From the NCBI GenBank assembly GCA_003661185.1, contig QMVQ01000015.1, forward strand, positions 1-15,819: a stretch of DNA of 15,819 nucleotides, written 5' to 3'. Made by a program: the position numbers and the translations under genes. Shown piece after piece: positions 1 to 6,779 of the stretch. Every line of letters begins with the position of its first letter. Position 1 is the stretch's first letter. Below the pieces are notes generated by a model that was given only the letters and a program-made list of their open reading frames with translations, ran no database searches and was not told the origin of the DNA. The stretch is from Candidatus Alkanophagales archaeon. GTDB lineage: Archaea > Halobacteriota > Syntropharchaeia > Alkanophagales > B39-G2.

Positions 1-1
1 A

Positions 2-190
2 GCCCTCACGGAAACCACAAATACTCGGGCGAGTGTAAAAATTAATGAAAGTGAGAAAGGCATTGACGATGACGTAAACAGCGAGATGCGCCAGAAACCC
101 GCCTCGCCTTCTCAACCTCTAATTCCCTCCCTCCATACCCGCTTGAAGTCCTCCGAGGTGCCCATGCCCTATATCAGTTACCTCATGTGA
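2..190 (+). CDS. Possible C-terminal tail of an IS1341-type TnpB (partial)
   Basis: An uninterrupted frame enters from the left edge and ends at TGA 188-190, giving 62 residues that begin ALTETTNTR. The tail is polar and low in complexity, without the catalytic or zinc-finger residues that would lie further upstream. TnpB proteins of archaeal IS1341-type elements commonly end in a divergent, glycine/threonine/asparagine-rich tail of this kind after the final zinc ribbon, and the tail commonly overlaps the element's right-end RNA. The resemblance is to a tail only, recalled from memory, so the call rests largely on the structured DNA that follows. It could equally be the end of another gene or a chance open frame. 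No frame upstream is available to test it. Confidence 0.35.
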   Translation, partial: ALTETTNTRASVKINESEKGIDDDVNSEMRQKPASPSQPLIPSLHTRLKSSEVPMPYISYLM

Positions 191-196
191 CCTCCT

Positions 197-238
197 CCCC
201 TCGCTTACAAGGGGCTTCCAACATGGAAGCTTGCGAGG
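197..238 (+). repeat. Nested inverted repeat, candidate omega-RNA stem
   Basis: A perfect 7-bp stem GCTTCCA (214-220) and TGGAAGC (224-230) closes a 3-base loop. Around it CCTCGC (199-204) is complementary to GCGAGG (233-238), with the left-side bases TTACAAGGG bulged. CCCC at 197-200 could alternatively pair with GGGG at 211-214. Two levels of pairing in 42 bases are more than expected by chance and suit a folded RNA or a single-strand DNA hairpin. Its position directly after a possible TnpB stop fits an omega-RNA scaffold, but that identity is inference. Confidence 0.45.
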
Positions 239-383
239 TTGGGCGTTCACTCGAGCTTCACGCTCTGCCCTCATGCACCTTCGGGACGGTCACGAGCCCC
301 GCATCCCACCCCTCTCGTTAAGGAGCGGGCTACAAGAGAATATGTGTTCAGAGAAGTATTTAAATCTAACCCACCCACCTCCC

Positions 384-421
384 CTTGCGTATCCCCACGC
401 TTACGCATGGGGTCTTGCAAG
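384..421 (+). repeat. Two-level hairpin, candidate IS end or leader hairpin
   Basis: CCCCACGC (393-400) and GCATGGGG (405-412) pair with one C-A mismatch around a TTAC loop, and CTTGC (384-388) pairs with GCAAG (417-421) as an outer stem. The form, CCCC and GGGG arms around a small loop, resembles the subterminal imperfect palindromes recognised by TnpA in IS200/IS605 elements. A TATA-like TATTTAAAT lies at 357-365, about 25 bases before the outer stem, so a transcript could also begin here and carry the hairpin at its 5' end. Confidence 0.45.
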
Positions 422-482
422 CAACAGAAAGATAAAACGTTGCAGAACAACAATGGCTTTTCCCAAAAATAGTTAGCAGAAC

Positions 483-492
483 GGTTAAATGT
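483..492 (+). promoter_or_regulatory. Candidate TATA box of rad50
   Basis: GGTTAAATGT is centred 27 bases before the rad50 ATG, the spacing expected if transcription starts at or beside the start codon (leaderless). A second TATA-like site at 357-365 could give a leader of about 130 bases instead. GTGAG directly before the ATG is too close to be a good ribosome binding site. Confidence 0.4.
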
Positions 493-514
493 TAAAGGGG
501 AAACTTGTAGTGAG

Positions 515-3229
515 ATGATTATAAGAAGCGTGGAGCTCAGAAATTTCATATCGCACGAGCGCACGAGGGTGCATTTCCCGCTCGGCGTCACTGTCATCGT
601 AGGACCAAATGGTGCGGGTAAAAGCTCGATTCTGGACGCTATGCTTTTCGCTCTTTTCAGGGAACGTGTCCGAGGCGAGCGGCTGGAGGATTTGATACGG
701 CGGGGTGCCGACACCTCACAGGTGAAGCTCACTTTCGATGAGGGTGGCGTCGAATACGTGGTCGAGCGGACGCTGAGCCGTAAGAGCAAAGGTAGGGGCG
801 GTGGCGAGGCACAGTTCCGCCGCTTGGGCGTGGGCGGCAAGCCCGTCGAGGGGCAGCGGGCTGTTTCTGAAGAAATACTTAAAACACTCGGCATGGACAA
901 AGACGAAATACTGAACTCCGTATTTGTGAGGCAGGGAGAAATCGCCGCAATCATCGAGGCTGAGCCTTCAAAGCGCAAAGAGCTCTTCGGAAAGCTACTC
1001 GGCTTGGAAAAGCTGGAAAATGCCTACGATGGCATGAAAACCGTCATAGATCATTTTAAAAGCAAGCTCGAAACATATACGGCGCCGCTTGCCGAACTTA
1101 AATCTTTAGAAGAGCGTAAGGCGCAGCTCGACAATGAAATAAAAGAGCTTGAGCAGGAAGTGAAGAGGCTTGCGGCGGATTTTAAAGGATGTGAGGGGAG
1201 GTTTAAGGCTGCAAAAGCCGCCCTCGACGACGAGGAGGCGAGAAGGAAGAAATATGAGGAGATTAAAAGCGAGCTGCGGGTGCTCGAGGAGCGAGCAGCG
1301 CTACTGCATCGGAATACGGAGCAGCTCGCTAAGGAATTAGAAGATGCGGAGACTGCTTCGAGGAGGGCTGAAGCTCTCGAACCCGAAATATCAAAAATTC
1401 AGACGCTTGAGAACCTCCTTCTCGCTAAAGCCGCTGCAGATAACTTGCGCACGAAAGAGAAGGCTCTCGCAAAGGAGCTTGAAAAGGTGGAGAAGCTTGC
1501 TAAAGAGCTTGAAGCAACTAAAAACGCTTACGAAAAATTTTTAGAGCTTCAAGCAACTCTTGAGAAGAAAGAAGCTGAAAAGAAAAATTTGGAGACGTAT
1601 CTATTAGAGGAAGGACGCCTGAAATACGAAATTTCATCCTTAGAGGTTCGTATTTCTGAGACGGAGCAGGAACTCAGCAAGTTGGAAGCTTTTGCCGTTG
1701 GGGTCTTAGGGGAAATTTCGGCGGAGGCGAAGGGGCGCTTGATTAAAGATTTGGAGACGGAGCGAGTTAGGGCGAGAGATGAAATTTTCTCACTCGAGCG
1801 GCGGCGTGGCGAGGCTATTGGTAGAATAGCTGAAATAGAAGAAACCCTAAAGAAAATAGAGGGGGCGAACGAGTGCCCTGTCTGCGGCAGGGAGCTGGAC
1901 GACGCTCATAAGCAACAGCTTATCAGTAGGCTTAAAGCTGAGAAGTCGAGCTTAGAGGCTCTTGCTCAAGCGTTCTACGACGAAATAGGAGCGTTAAAGG
2001 CAGAAATAAAGCAAATAGACAGTAGGATAAAAGAAGTTTCCAGCGTGAATGTCGAGTATATCGAGAAGAGCAGGCGTGAGCTTGAAAGGGCGAAGAAAGA
2101 GCTTTCAGCGAAGAATAATAAGCTCATAGAAATAACGCCGATGCTGAAGGCGTTTGAAAACATCGTGAACAGCATAGACAGGCTTAAGGGCGAGCTGGAA
2201 GCCCTACATGGCGATTACCAGCAGTATATTGGCGCTTTGAAGGCGCTCGAAGCCGAGCGGGCGGAGGCCGAGGTGAAAAGAGAGCTCGAAGATGTGAAAA
2301 ACAAGCTTTCTGAAAAGCTTTTTGAGGTTAAAAGGCTCGAATCAGAGCTTGGCTATATGCCTGAGGACCCTGAGATGGAGCTTAGGAAGCTTAGGCTTAA
2401 AAAATTAGAATATGATAGGTTTAAGTCCATTGCGGAGCGCATAGAAGAGTTGAAGGCGCGACTTGAGGCCGTTAGAGCGGAGTTAAGGTGCACAACGGAG
2501 GAGCACGAGCGGCTAAATGTGAGGCTTGAGGCGCTCGGCTTCAGCGAAGAAGCCTACGAGCTTGCGAGGCAAAAGTTCGAGAAACTTAGAGCCGAGCTTG
2601 AGAATCTTAACATCAAGCTGAGGACTGCAAAGAACCGCAAGGAGGACAAAGTCGAGGAGCGCCGCCGCTTATCTGGGAGGATTGAAGAGCTTGTGAGATT
2701 GAAGGTGGAGACGGAAGTCATGCGGAAGTTCGTTGGTGATTTGGAAAAAATAAGATGGGCGTTCTCGAAGGACGGCGTGCAGCGGCTGCTCAGGGAGTTT
2801 GCGCTCCCGCTAATCTCCGAGCATGCCGGAGAATATCTGGAGAAGTTTAACATCGGCGTTTCTGGCGTGCGGATCGACGAGGATTTCAATATTTACGTGA
2901 TGACCGCTGTCGGCGAGCTTCCCATAAAGTCCATAAGCGGCGGGCAAAAGGTGGCAGTGGGCATCGCCCTGCGACTCGCCATCGCAAGCGCCCTCGTCGG
3001 GAAAGTCTCCACAGTCGTTATGGATGAGCCCACCGCTTTCCTCGACGAAGAGCGGGTCAGAGAACTCGTGGATGCCATGCGCAGCTTCTTCATGGGCGGC
3101 GGCGCCTCAATTCCACAGATGATACTTGTATCGCACCACAGAGAGCTTGAGGACGTCGCCGACGAAGTCTACGTCGTCGAGAACGCCGGCGGCATCTCTA
3201 AAGTCATGCCGGCAGCGAGGCGAGAATAA
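515..3229 (+). CDS. rad50: DNA double-strand break repair ATPase Rad50
   Basis: Rad50 is the SMC-like ATPase of the Mre11-Rad50 complex, which tethers and processes double-strand breaks. The 904-residue length is normal for archaeal Rad50. Walker A, GPNGAGKS, is at residues 30-37; a QGEIAAII segment follows near 145, as in the Q-loop region. Long heptad-rich coiled coils run from about 180 to 740, interrupted by the zinc hook CPVC at 454-457. The C-terminal half carries the ABC signature SGGQ (808-811), Walker B with VVMDEP (D837, E838), D-loop FLDEE and an H-loop in LVSHHRE. All catalytic parts are intact. The start follows the family N-terminus MIIRSVELRNF. Archaeal rad50 usually follows mre11, often with herA and nurA; here mre11 is not in the window and the upstream 514 bases look like a mobile-element end. 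The gene overlaps the next one by one base. Confidence 0.97.
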   Translation: MIIRSVELRNFISHERTRVHFPLGVTVIVGPNGAGKSSILDAMLFALFRERVRGERLEDLIRRGADTSQVKLTFDEGGVEYVVERTLSRKSKGRGGGEAQFRRLGVGGKPVEGQRAVSEEILKTLGMDKDEILNSVFVRQGEIAAIIEAEPSKRKELFGKLLGLEKLENAYDGMKTVIDHFKSKLETYTAPLAELKSLEERKAQLDNEIKELEQEVKRLAADFKGCEGRFKAAKAALDDEEARRKKYEEIKSELRVLEERAALLHRNTEQLAKELEDAETASRRAEALEPEISKIQTLENLLLAKAAADNLRTKEKALAKELEKVEKLAKELEATKNAYEKFLELQATLEKKEAEKKNLETYLLEEGRLKYEISSLEVRISETEQELSKLEAFAVGVLGEISAEAKGRLIKDLETERVRARDEIFSLERRRGEAIGRIAEIEETLKKIEGANECPVCGRELDDAHKQQLISRLKAEKSSLEALAQAFYDEIGALKAEIKQIDSRIKEVSSVNVEYIEKSRRELERAKKELSAKNNKLIEITPMLKAFENIVNSIDRLKGELEALHGDYQQYIGALKALEAERAEAEVKRELEDVKNKLSEKLFEVKRLESELGYMPEDPEMELRKLRLKKLEYDRFKSIAERIEELKARLEAVRAELRCTTEEHERLNVRLEALGFSEEAYELARQKFEKLRAELENLNIKLRTAKNRKEDKVEERRRLSGRIEELVRLKVETEVMRKFVGDLEKIRWAFSKDGVQRLLREFALPLISEHAGEYLEKFNIGVSGVRIDEDFNIYVMTAVGELPIKSISGGQKVAVGIALRLAIASALVGKVSTVVMDEPTAFLDEERVRELVDAMRSFFMGGGASIPQMILVSHHRELEDVADEVYVVENAGGISKVMPAARRE

Positions 3230-4278
3230 TGCGTCGTGCGTTACTCTTTACGCTATTGGGCGTAATAGCGGTCATCGTCGCCACATACCTCCTCTTAGGA
3301 ATGCCGAGGGGGCGGATGGTGAATGTATACAACTGGGAAGACTATTTCGGAGCGACAACTCTCTCGGACTTCGAAAATGAGACGGGTATAAAAGTGAACC
3401 TCTACACCTTCGAGGATGAAGATTTCATGGTCTCGGACGTGCGGTCTAATCCCGGGAAGTATGATGTGGCGGTAGCGAGCAACGACGTCGTAGTGGACAT
3501 GATCGAGATGCGCCTCCTCGAAGAGATAAATCTGGGGAATATTCCGAACTTTAAATTCATTTCAGAAAAGTTCAAAAACCGAGATTACGACCCCAAGAAC
3601 GAGTATTCGGTGCCATACCTGTGGGGAACTACAGGGATAGCATTTAACAAAAAATACGTGAGCCCCGAAGATGCTAAGAGCTGGGCGATCCTATGGGACG
3701 AGCGTTACGCAGGTAGGATAGGAATGTTGAATAATCCAGATGAAGTGATCGGAGCTGCTCTGAAGTGCCTTGGCTACTCCATAAATTCCGAAAATGAAAG
3801 CGAGCTTGAGGAGGCAAGGCAGCTCTTGCTAAGGCAAAAAGAGCTGGTCCGTGGTTATTATGACCCCATAACCATAGAGGAGCTTCTCATTTCAGAGGAG
3901 TTATGGGTGGCTCACTGCTACAGCGGCAGCGCCATGTATGCCGCCTCAGAAAATGAAAATATAAGCTACGTAATCCCGGAAGAGGGGGCTCCTATCTGGG
4001 TGGACAATTTCATCATCCCTGCGGGTGCCCCACATAAGCGCGAGGCTGAGGAGCTCATAAACTTCATACTTAGACCCGATGTCAATACGGAAATCGTGGA
4101 ATACCAGTTCTACCCGAGCGCCAACGGAGAGGCAATGAAGCTCGTGAGCGAAGAAATCCGTAGCCTTTTGTATCCACCTGAAGATGTCCTGAAGAGGTGT
4201 GAATATTTCAAAGAGCTGAGCGAAGAAGCGGTCAGGACGAGAAATAAGATATGGGCGGAGTTGATGCAAGAGTCTTAA
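3229..4278 (+). CDS. PotD-like extracytoplasmic polyamine-binding protein
   Basis: A 349-residue solute-binding protein of the spermidine/putrescine PotD family, which binds polyamines outside the membrane and normally delivers them to PotBC permeases. Residues 4-24 form one hydrophobic helix without a lipobox cysteine, so it is probably membrane-anchored. The family hallmark YNWEDYF is at 34-40; SVPYLWGTTGIAFN at 127-140, a PDEV loop at 170-173 with LGYS at 181-184, IWVDNF at 256-261 and INFILRPDV at 277-285 follow in PotD order. Compared with E. coli PotD from memory, the aromatic residues W36, Y39 and W257 and acidic E172 and D259 appear kept, while W229 is replaced by Y231 and D168 by N169, so the ligand may differ. 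The start overlaps the rad50 stop (TAATG). No permease or ATPase genes are nearby; the next gene is a sensor kinase. The family is secure, the ligand is not. Confidence 0.88.
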   Translation: MRRALLFTLLGVIAVIVATYLLLGMPRGRMVNVYNWEDYFGATTLSDFENETGIKVNLYTFEDEDFMVSDVRSNPGKYDVAVASNDVVVDMIEMRLLEEINLGNIPNFKFISEKFKNRDYDPKNEYSVPYLWGTTGIAFNKKYVSPEDAKSWAILWDERYAGRIGMLNNPDEVIGAALKCLGYSINSENESELEEARQLLLRQKELVRGYYDPITIEELLISEELWVAHCYSGSAMYAASENENISYVIPEEGAPIWVDNFIIPAGAPHKREAEELINFILRPDVNTEIVEYQFYPSANGEAMKLVSEEIRSLLYPPEDVLKRCEYFKELSEEAVRTRNKIWAELMQES

Positions 4279-4280
4279 TT

Positions 4281-4288
4281 AAGGTGAG
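4281..4288 (+). promoter_or_regulatory. Strong ribosome binding site for the sensor kinase
   Basis: Around TAAGGTGAG, a near-perfect anti-16S match (GGTGA) ends about 5 bases before ATG 4292 and lies just after the potD-like stop codon. It supports the ATG at 4292 and translation from a shared mRNA. Confidence 0.7.
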
Positions 4289-4291
4289 CCC

Positions 4292-6046
4292 ATGTTCAAA
4301 AGAATCCGCACTAAGATGACTGGTGTATTCCTCGCCGTAACGCTCATACCGACAATAATCGCTGCCTTCCTCGTCATATTACAAACGGAAAGCGCATTGA
4401 CGGATGATGCGTGCAAGCTGCTCTGCGGAGTTTCTGAAAACGTCAAAGACGACTTGGAGAGGTTCGTCTCGGAAAGAATGAGCGACGTCCATGCATTGGC
4501 AAGAGGGGTGGCGTTAGCAGGTGGAAACGCCTCAAAAATCTCAGAGGCGATAAACAGCTTTTATGAAAGCGGCATCTACGACGACGTAACTGTCGTGAAT
4601 GCGGATGGGAACGTCGTCGCATCAATAAAATACAAGTATGTGGGAGAATGGGCATCCAACAACTGGTTTGTACAGGCAAGAGAGGGGCAGGACGTCATTT
4701 CCGACGTATATTTTCTCTTTGGAGAGCCGGTGATATCTTTTTTCTCACCAGTGGTCATGGATGACAAGGTGGTTGCCGTCGTCACAGCTCAGATGAGTAT
4801 GAAGTATATCTGGGACATTGTGGACGCCGTAAAGGTTGGAGAAAGCGGCTTCGTCTACCTGATAGACAAGAACGGGAGGATAATTTCACATCCTGATAAA
4901 CAAATGATTTTCAATCGTGCTTATATCGAACATCCAAGCGACGACCACGGATTTTTAACGCAAGACGGGCTCCTCTGCGGATATTCAGCGATGTTCAACG
5001 GCTCTTGGATAGTCGTCGCGGCTCAACCCGAAGACGAAGCGCTCGCTATCCTTTTCTCGCTCAAAAGAAGCATTGCCGCTACACTTTCTATCATATCGTT
5101 ATTTTCGGCGATCGGGGTGTTCCTCCTCGCGAGAGGCATAACAAAACCTATAACTGAACTTACAAGCGGTATTGAAAGTGTCGCTGCCGGCGATTTGAGT
5201 TGGAAGGTGGACGTTAGGAGTGAGGACGAACTCGGCACGCTCGCAGCATCCTTTAACAAGATGACTGAAGAGCTGATGCGTGCAAGGGCTGAGATAGAGA
5301 GATATGCAAGGGCTCTTGAGGAAAAGGTTGAGGAGAGAACACGGGATTTGAGGCGGGCGTATGAGGAGCTGAAAAGACTTGATGAGGCTAAGACGAGGTT
5401 TATAAGCATCGCAGCTCATGAACTGAGGACGCCGCTCACGGTGATTATGGGCTACATGGATGTGCTTAAGGGCGCAGATGGCGAAGCCGTCATGATAAAG
5501 GCGATGAAAAATGCCGCGAAAAGGCTGGCGGATGCCATCGACCACATCGTGCTGCTCACGATGCTTGAGTTAGAGGAGTATGAGCTAACCAAAGAGGAGT
5601 TAGCGCTCGCAGATATGGTCAAAGAGACTTATGAGAGGTTCAGAGACTTAGCTGAAAAGAAAAACCAAAAAATATCTTTTGAGCTGGAGGACGCTAAGGT
5701 AAAAGCAGACAGGGAGGCGATGATGCGAATAATTTACAACTTGCTCTCAAACGCTGTGAAATTTACACCGGATGGCGGTTTGATAAAAATAAGCGTGAAG
5801 GAGTGTGACGATACAGTGCTACTCATGGTCGCAGATACCGGCATTGGGATCCCAGATGATGAAAAAGAGAGGATATTCATGCCATTCCATCAAATGGAAT
5901 ATCCCCTGACAAGGTCGCATGGCGGTCTCGGTCTCGGGCTCCCCACAGTGCGGCGGCTCGTAGAGTTACACGGCGGCAAAATCTGGGTTGAGGATAACCC
6001 CAAGGGGGGGAGTATATTTTTCGTGGAAATACCTAAGAGTAAATGA
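4292..6046 (+). CDS. Membrane sensor histidine kinase (Cache-like, HAMP, HisKA, HATPase)
   Basis: A 584-residue two-component sensor kinase. A first membrane helix is at about 10-30; an extracytoplasmic region of about 220 residues follows, with VGESGFVYLIDKNGRIISHP (182-201) typical of a double Cache (dCache_1) ligand-binding domain; a second helix is at about 262-281. A HAMP linker (about 281-335) and short coiled coil (330-368) lead to the HisKA H-box FISIAAHELRTP with the phospho-accepting H376. The ATPase domain shows the N box NLLSNAVKF (483-491), G1 DTGIGIP (515-521) and G2 HGGLGLGLP (543-551). All catalytic motifs are present. It lies 13 bases after the PotD-like gene behind a strong ribosome binding site, so the two are probably made together, and the binding protein may present its ligand to the sensor domain. 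No response regulator is in the window. Confidence 0.95.
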   Translation: MFKRIRTKMTGVFLAVTLIPTIIAAFLVILQTESALTDDACKLLCGVSENVKDDLERFVSERMSDVHALARGVALAGGNASKISEAINSFYESGIYDDVTVVNADGNVVASIKYKYVGEWASNNWFVQAREGQDVISDVYFLFGEPVISFFSPVVMDDKVVAVVTAQMSMKYIWDIVDAVKVGESGFVYLIDKNGRIISHPDKQMIFNRAYIEHPSDDHGFLTQDGLLCGYSAMFNGSWIVVAAQPEDEALAILFSLKRSIAATLSIISLFSAIGVFLLARGITKPITELTSGIESVAAGDLSWKVDVRSEDELGTLAASFNKMTEELMRARAEIERYARALEEKVEERTRDLRRAYEELKRLDEAKTRFISIAAHELRTPLTVIMGYMDVLKGADGEAVMIKAMKNAAKRLADAIDHIVLLTMLELEEYELTKEELALADMVKETYERFRDLAEKKNQKISFELEDAKVKADREAMMRIIYNLLSNAVKFTPDGGLIKISVKECDDTVLLMVADTGIGIPDDEKERIFMPFHQMEYPLTRSHGGLGLGLPTVRRLVELHGGKIWVEDNPKGGSIFFVEIPKSK

Positions 6047-6065
6047 CTGAATTTTAATTTACGTG

Positions 6066-6075
6066 CTTTAAATTA
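6066..6075 (+). promoter_or_regulatory. Candidate TATA box of pdxT
   Basis: CTTTAAATTA lies in the 68-base gap after the kinase gene. Transcription would start near 6097, giving a leader of about 18 bases that includes the AGGGG ribosome-binding match at 6103-6107 before ATG 6115. Confidence 0.45.
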
Positions 6076-6114
6076 GTAAAAACCTATTACGAGGATAAGA
6101 ACAGGGGTATCAGT

Positions 6115-6738
6115 ATGAAGGTTGGAGTCATAGGCGTGCAGGGGGACGTCGAGGAGCACGTTGTTGCGATGCGAAGAGCTTTGGCGGCGTTCGGACTGCA
6201 TGGCGAGGTCGTGAGCATACGCCGCTCTGGAATCGTACCAAGCTGCGACGCTCTCGTGATTCCGGGCGGCGAGAGCACGACGCTTTCACGCTTAATGCTC
6301 AAGGAGGGCATATTCCCAGAGGTTTTAGAGGCAGCGGAGCGTGATGTTCCCATCCTCGGCACGTGCGCCGGCATGGTTCTCCTCGCAAAGGAAGGCAACG
6401 AAGAAGTTGCGAAAACTGGTCAAAAGCTTCTCGGGCTCATAGACGCAAAAGTCGAAAGGAATGCCTTCGGGCGGCAGCGAGAGTCCTTTGAAGTCGCTCT
6501 GAGCATTCCCGCCTTCGGACCCGAGCCTTTCAACGCCGTTTTCATCCGAGCGCCGTGCTACGTGAGCGTCGGCGCCGGCGTCGAAGTCTTAGCAAAGCTC
6601 GAAGCCGAAAAGACCCTCAAGATAACAAAACGCGAGTGCATCGTCGCTGCCCGCCAAGAAAACGTCGTTGCCGTTGCTTTCCACCCCGAACTCACCAACG
6701 ACCTCCGCCTCCACCGCTACTTTCTGAGCCTCATTTAA
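6115..6738 (+). CDS. pdxT: Pyridoxal 5'-phosphate synthase glutaminase subunit PdxT
   Basis: PdxT is the class I glutamine amidotransferase that hydrolyses glutamine and channels ammonia to PdxS, which builds PLP from ribose 5-phosphate and glyceraldehyde 3-phosphate in the cytoplasm. The 207-residue protein starts MKVGVIGVQGDVEEH, as the family does. PGGESTT is at 50-56, the nucleophile elbow GTCAGM at 82-87 with catalytic C84, and the remaining triad residues H190 and E192 in AFHPEL. The RAP segment at 145-147 is also family-like. Length is normal (about 190-210). The partner pdxS is not in this window, although the two are often adjacent. The gene has its own candidate promoter and is followed after 41 bases by a phosphohexomutase. 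Confidence 0.95.
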   Translation: MKVGVIGVQGDVEEHVVAMRRALAAFGLHGEVVSIRRSGIVPSCDALVIPGGESTTLSRLMLKEGIFPEVLEAAERDVPILGTCAGMVLLAKEGNEEVAKTGQKLLGLIDAKVERNAFGRQRESFEVALSIPAFGPEPFNAVFIRAPCYVSVGAGVEVLAKLEAEKTLKITKRECIVAARQENVVAVAFHPELTNDLRLHRYFLSLI

Positions 6739-6747
6739 TTCCTGAAA

Positions 6748-6757
6748 GCTTTATGAA
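6748..6757 (+). promoter_or_regulatory. Candidate TATA box for a leaderless phosphohexomutase transcript
   Basis: GCTTTATGAA is centred 27 bases before ATG 6780, and no ribosome binding site precedes that ATG. The spacing fits a leaderless mRNA beginning at the start codon. The ATG inside this element (6753) is in frame but would place the TATA box within coding sequence, which argues against it as the start. Confidence 0.5.
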
Positions 6758-6779
6758 CCTCGCCCTCCAAAATTCCATC

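Larger units (their letters stand above)
2..430 (+). mobile_element. Possible right end of an IS200/IS605 (IS1341-type) element
   Basis: This 514-base gap before rad50 holds no convincing complete gene. It contains a possible TnpB tail (2-190), a run of nested hairpins (about 197-340) and a compact CCCC...GGGG hairpin (384-421). This order, tnpB end then structured RNA then subterminal hairpin, is the order found at the right end of IS200/IS605-family elements, where the structured RNA is the omega RNA that guides TnpB. The right boundary near 430 is a guess based on the hairpin; no target-site motif or left end can be seen. TnpA is not in the window. An alternative is an ordinary structured intergenic region plus the rad50 leader. 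Confidence 0.38.

Noticed and set aside
231..476. Overlapping plus-strand open frames of about 80 residues before rad50
   Set aside because: They run through strong hairpins, have low-complexity translations and no ribosome binding site; structured noncoding DNA explains them better.
271..978. Minus-strand open frame of 235 residues
   Set aside because: It lies mostly antisense to the intact rad50 N-terminus, is serine/arginine-rich, and has no recognisable motif.
6555..6779. N-terminal extension of the phosphohexomutase
   Set aside because: It overlaps pdxT in another frame and is arginine/proline-rich; the family starts at MEISPHIFRAYDIRG.
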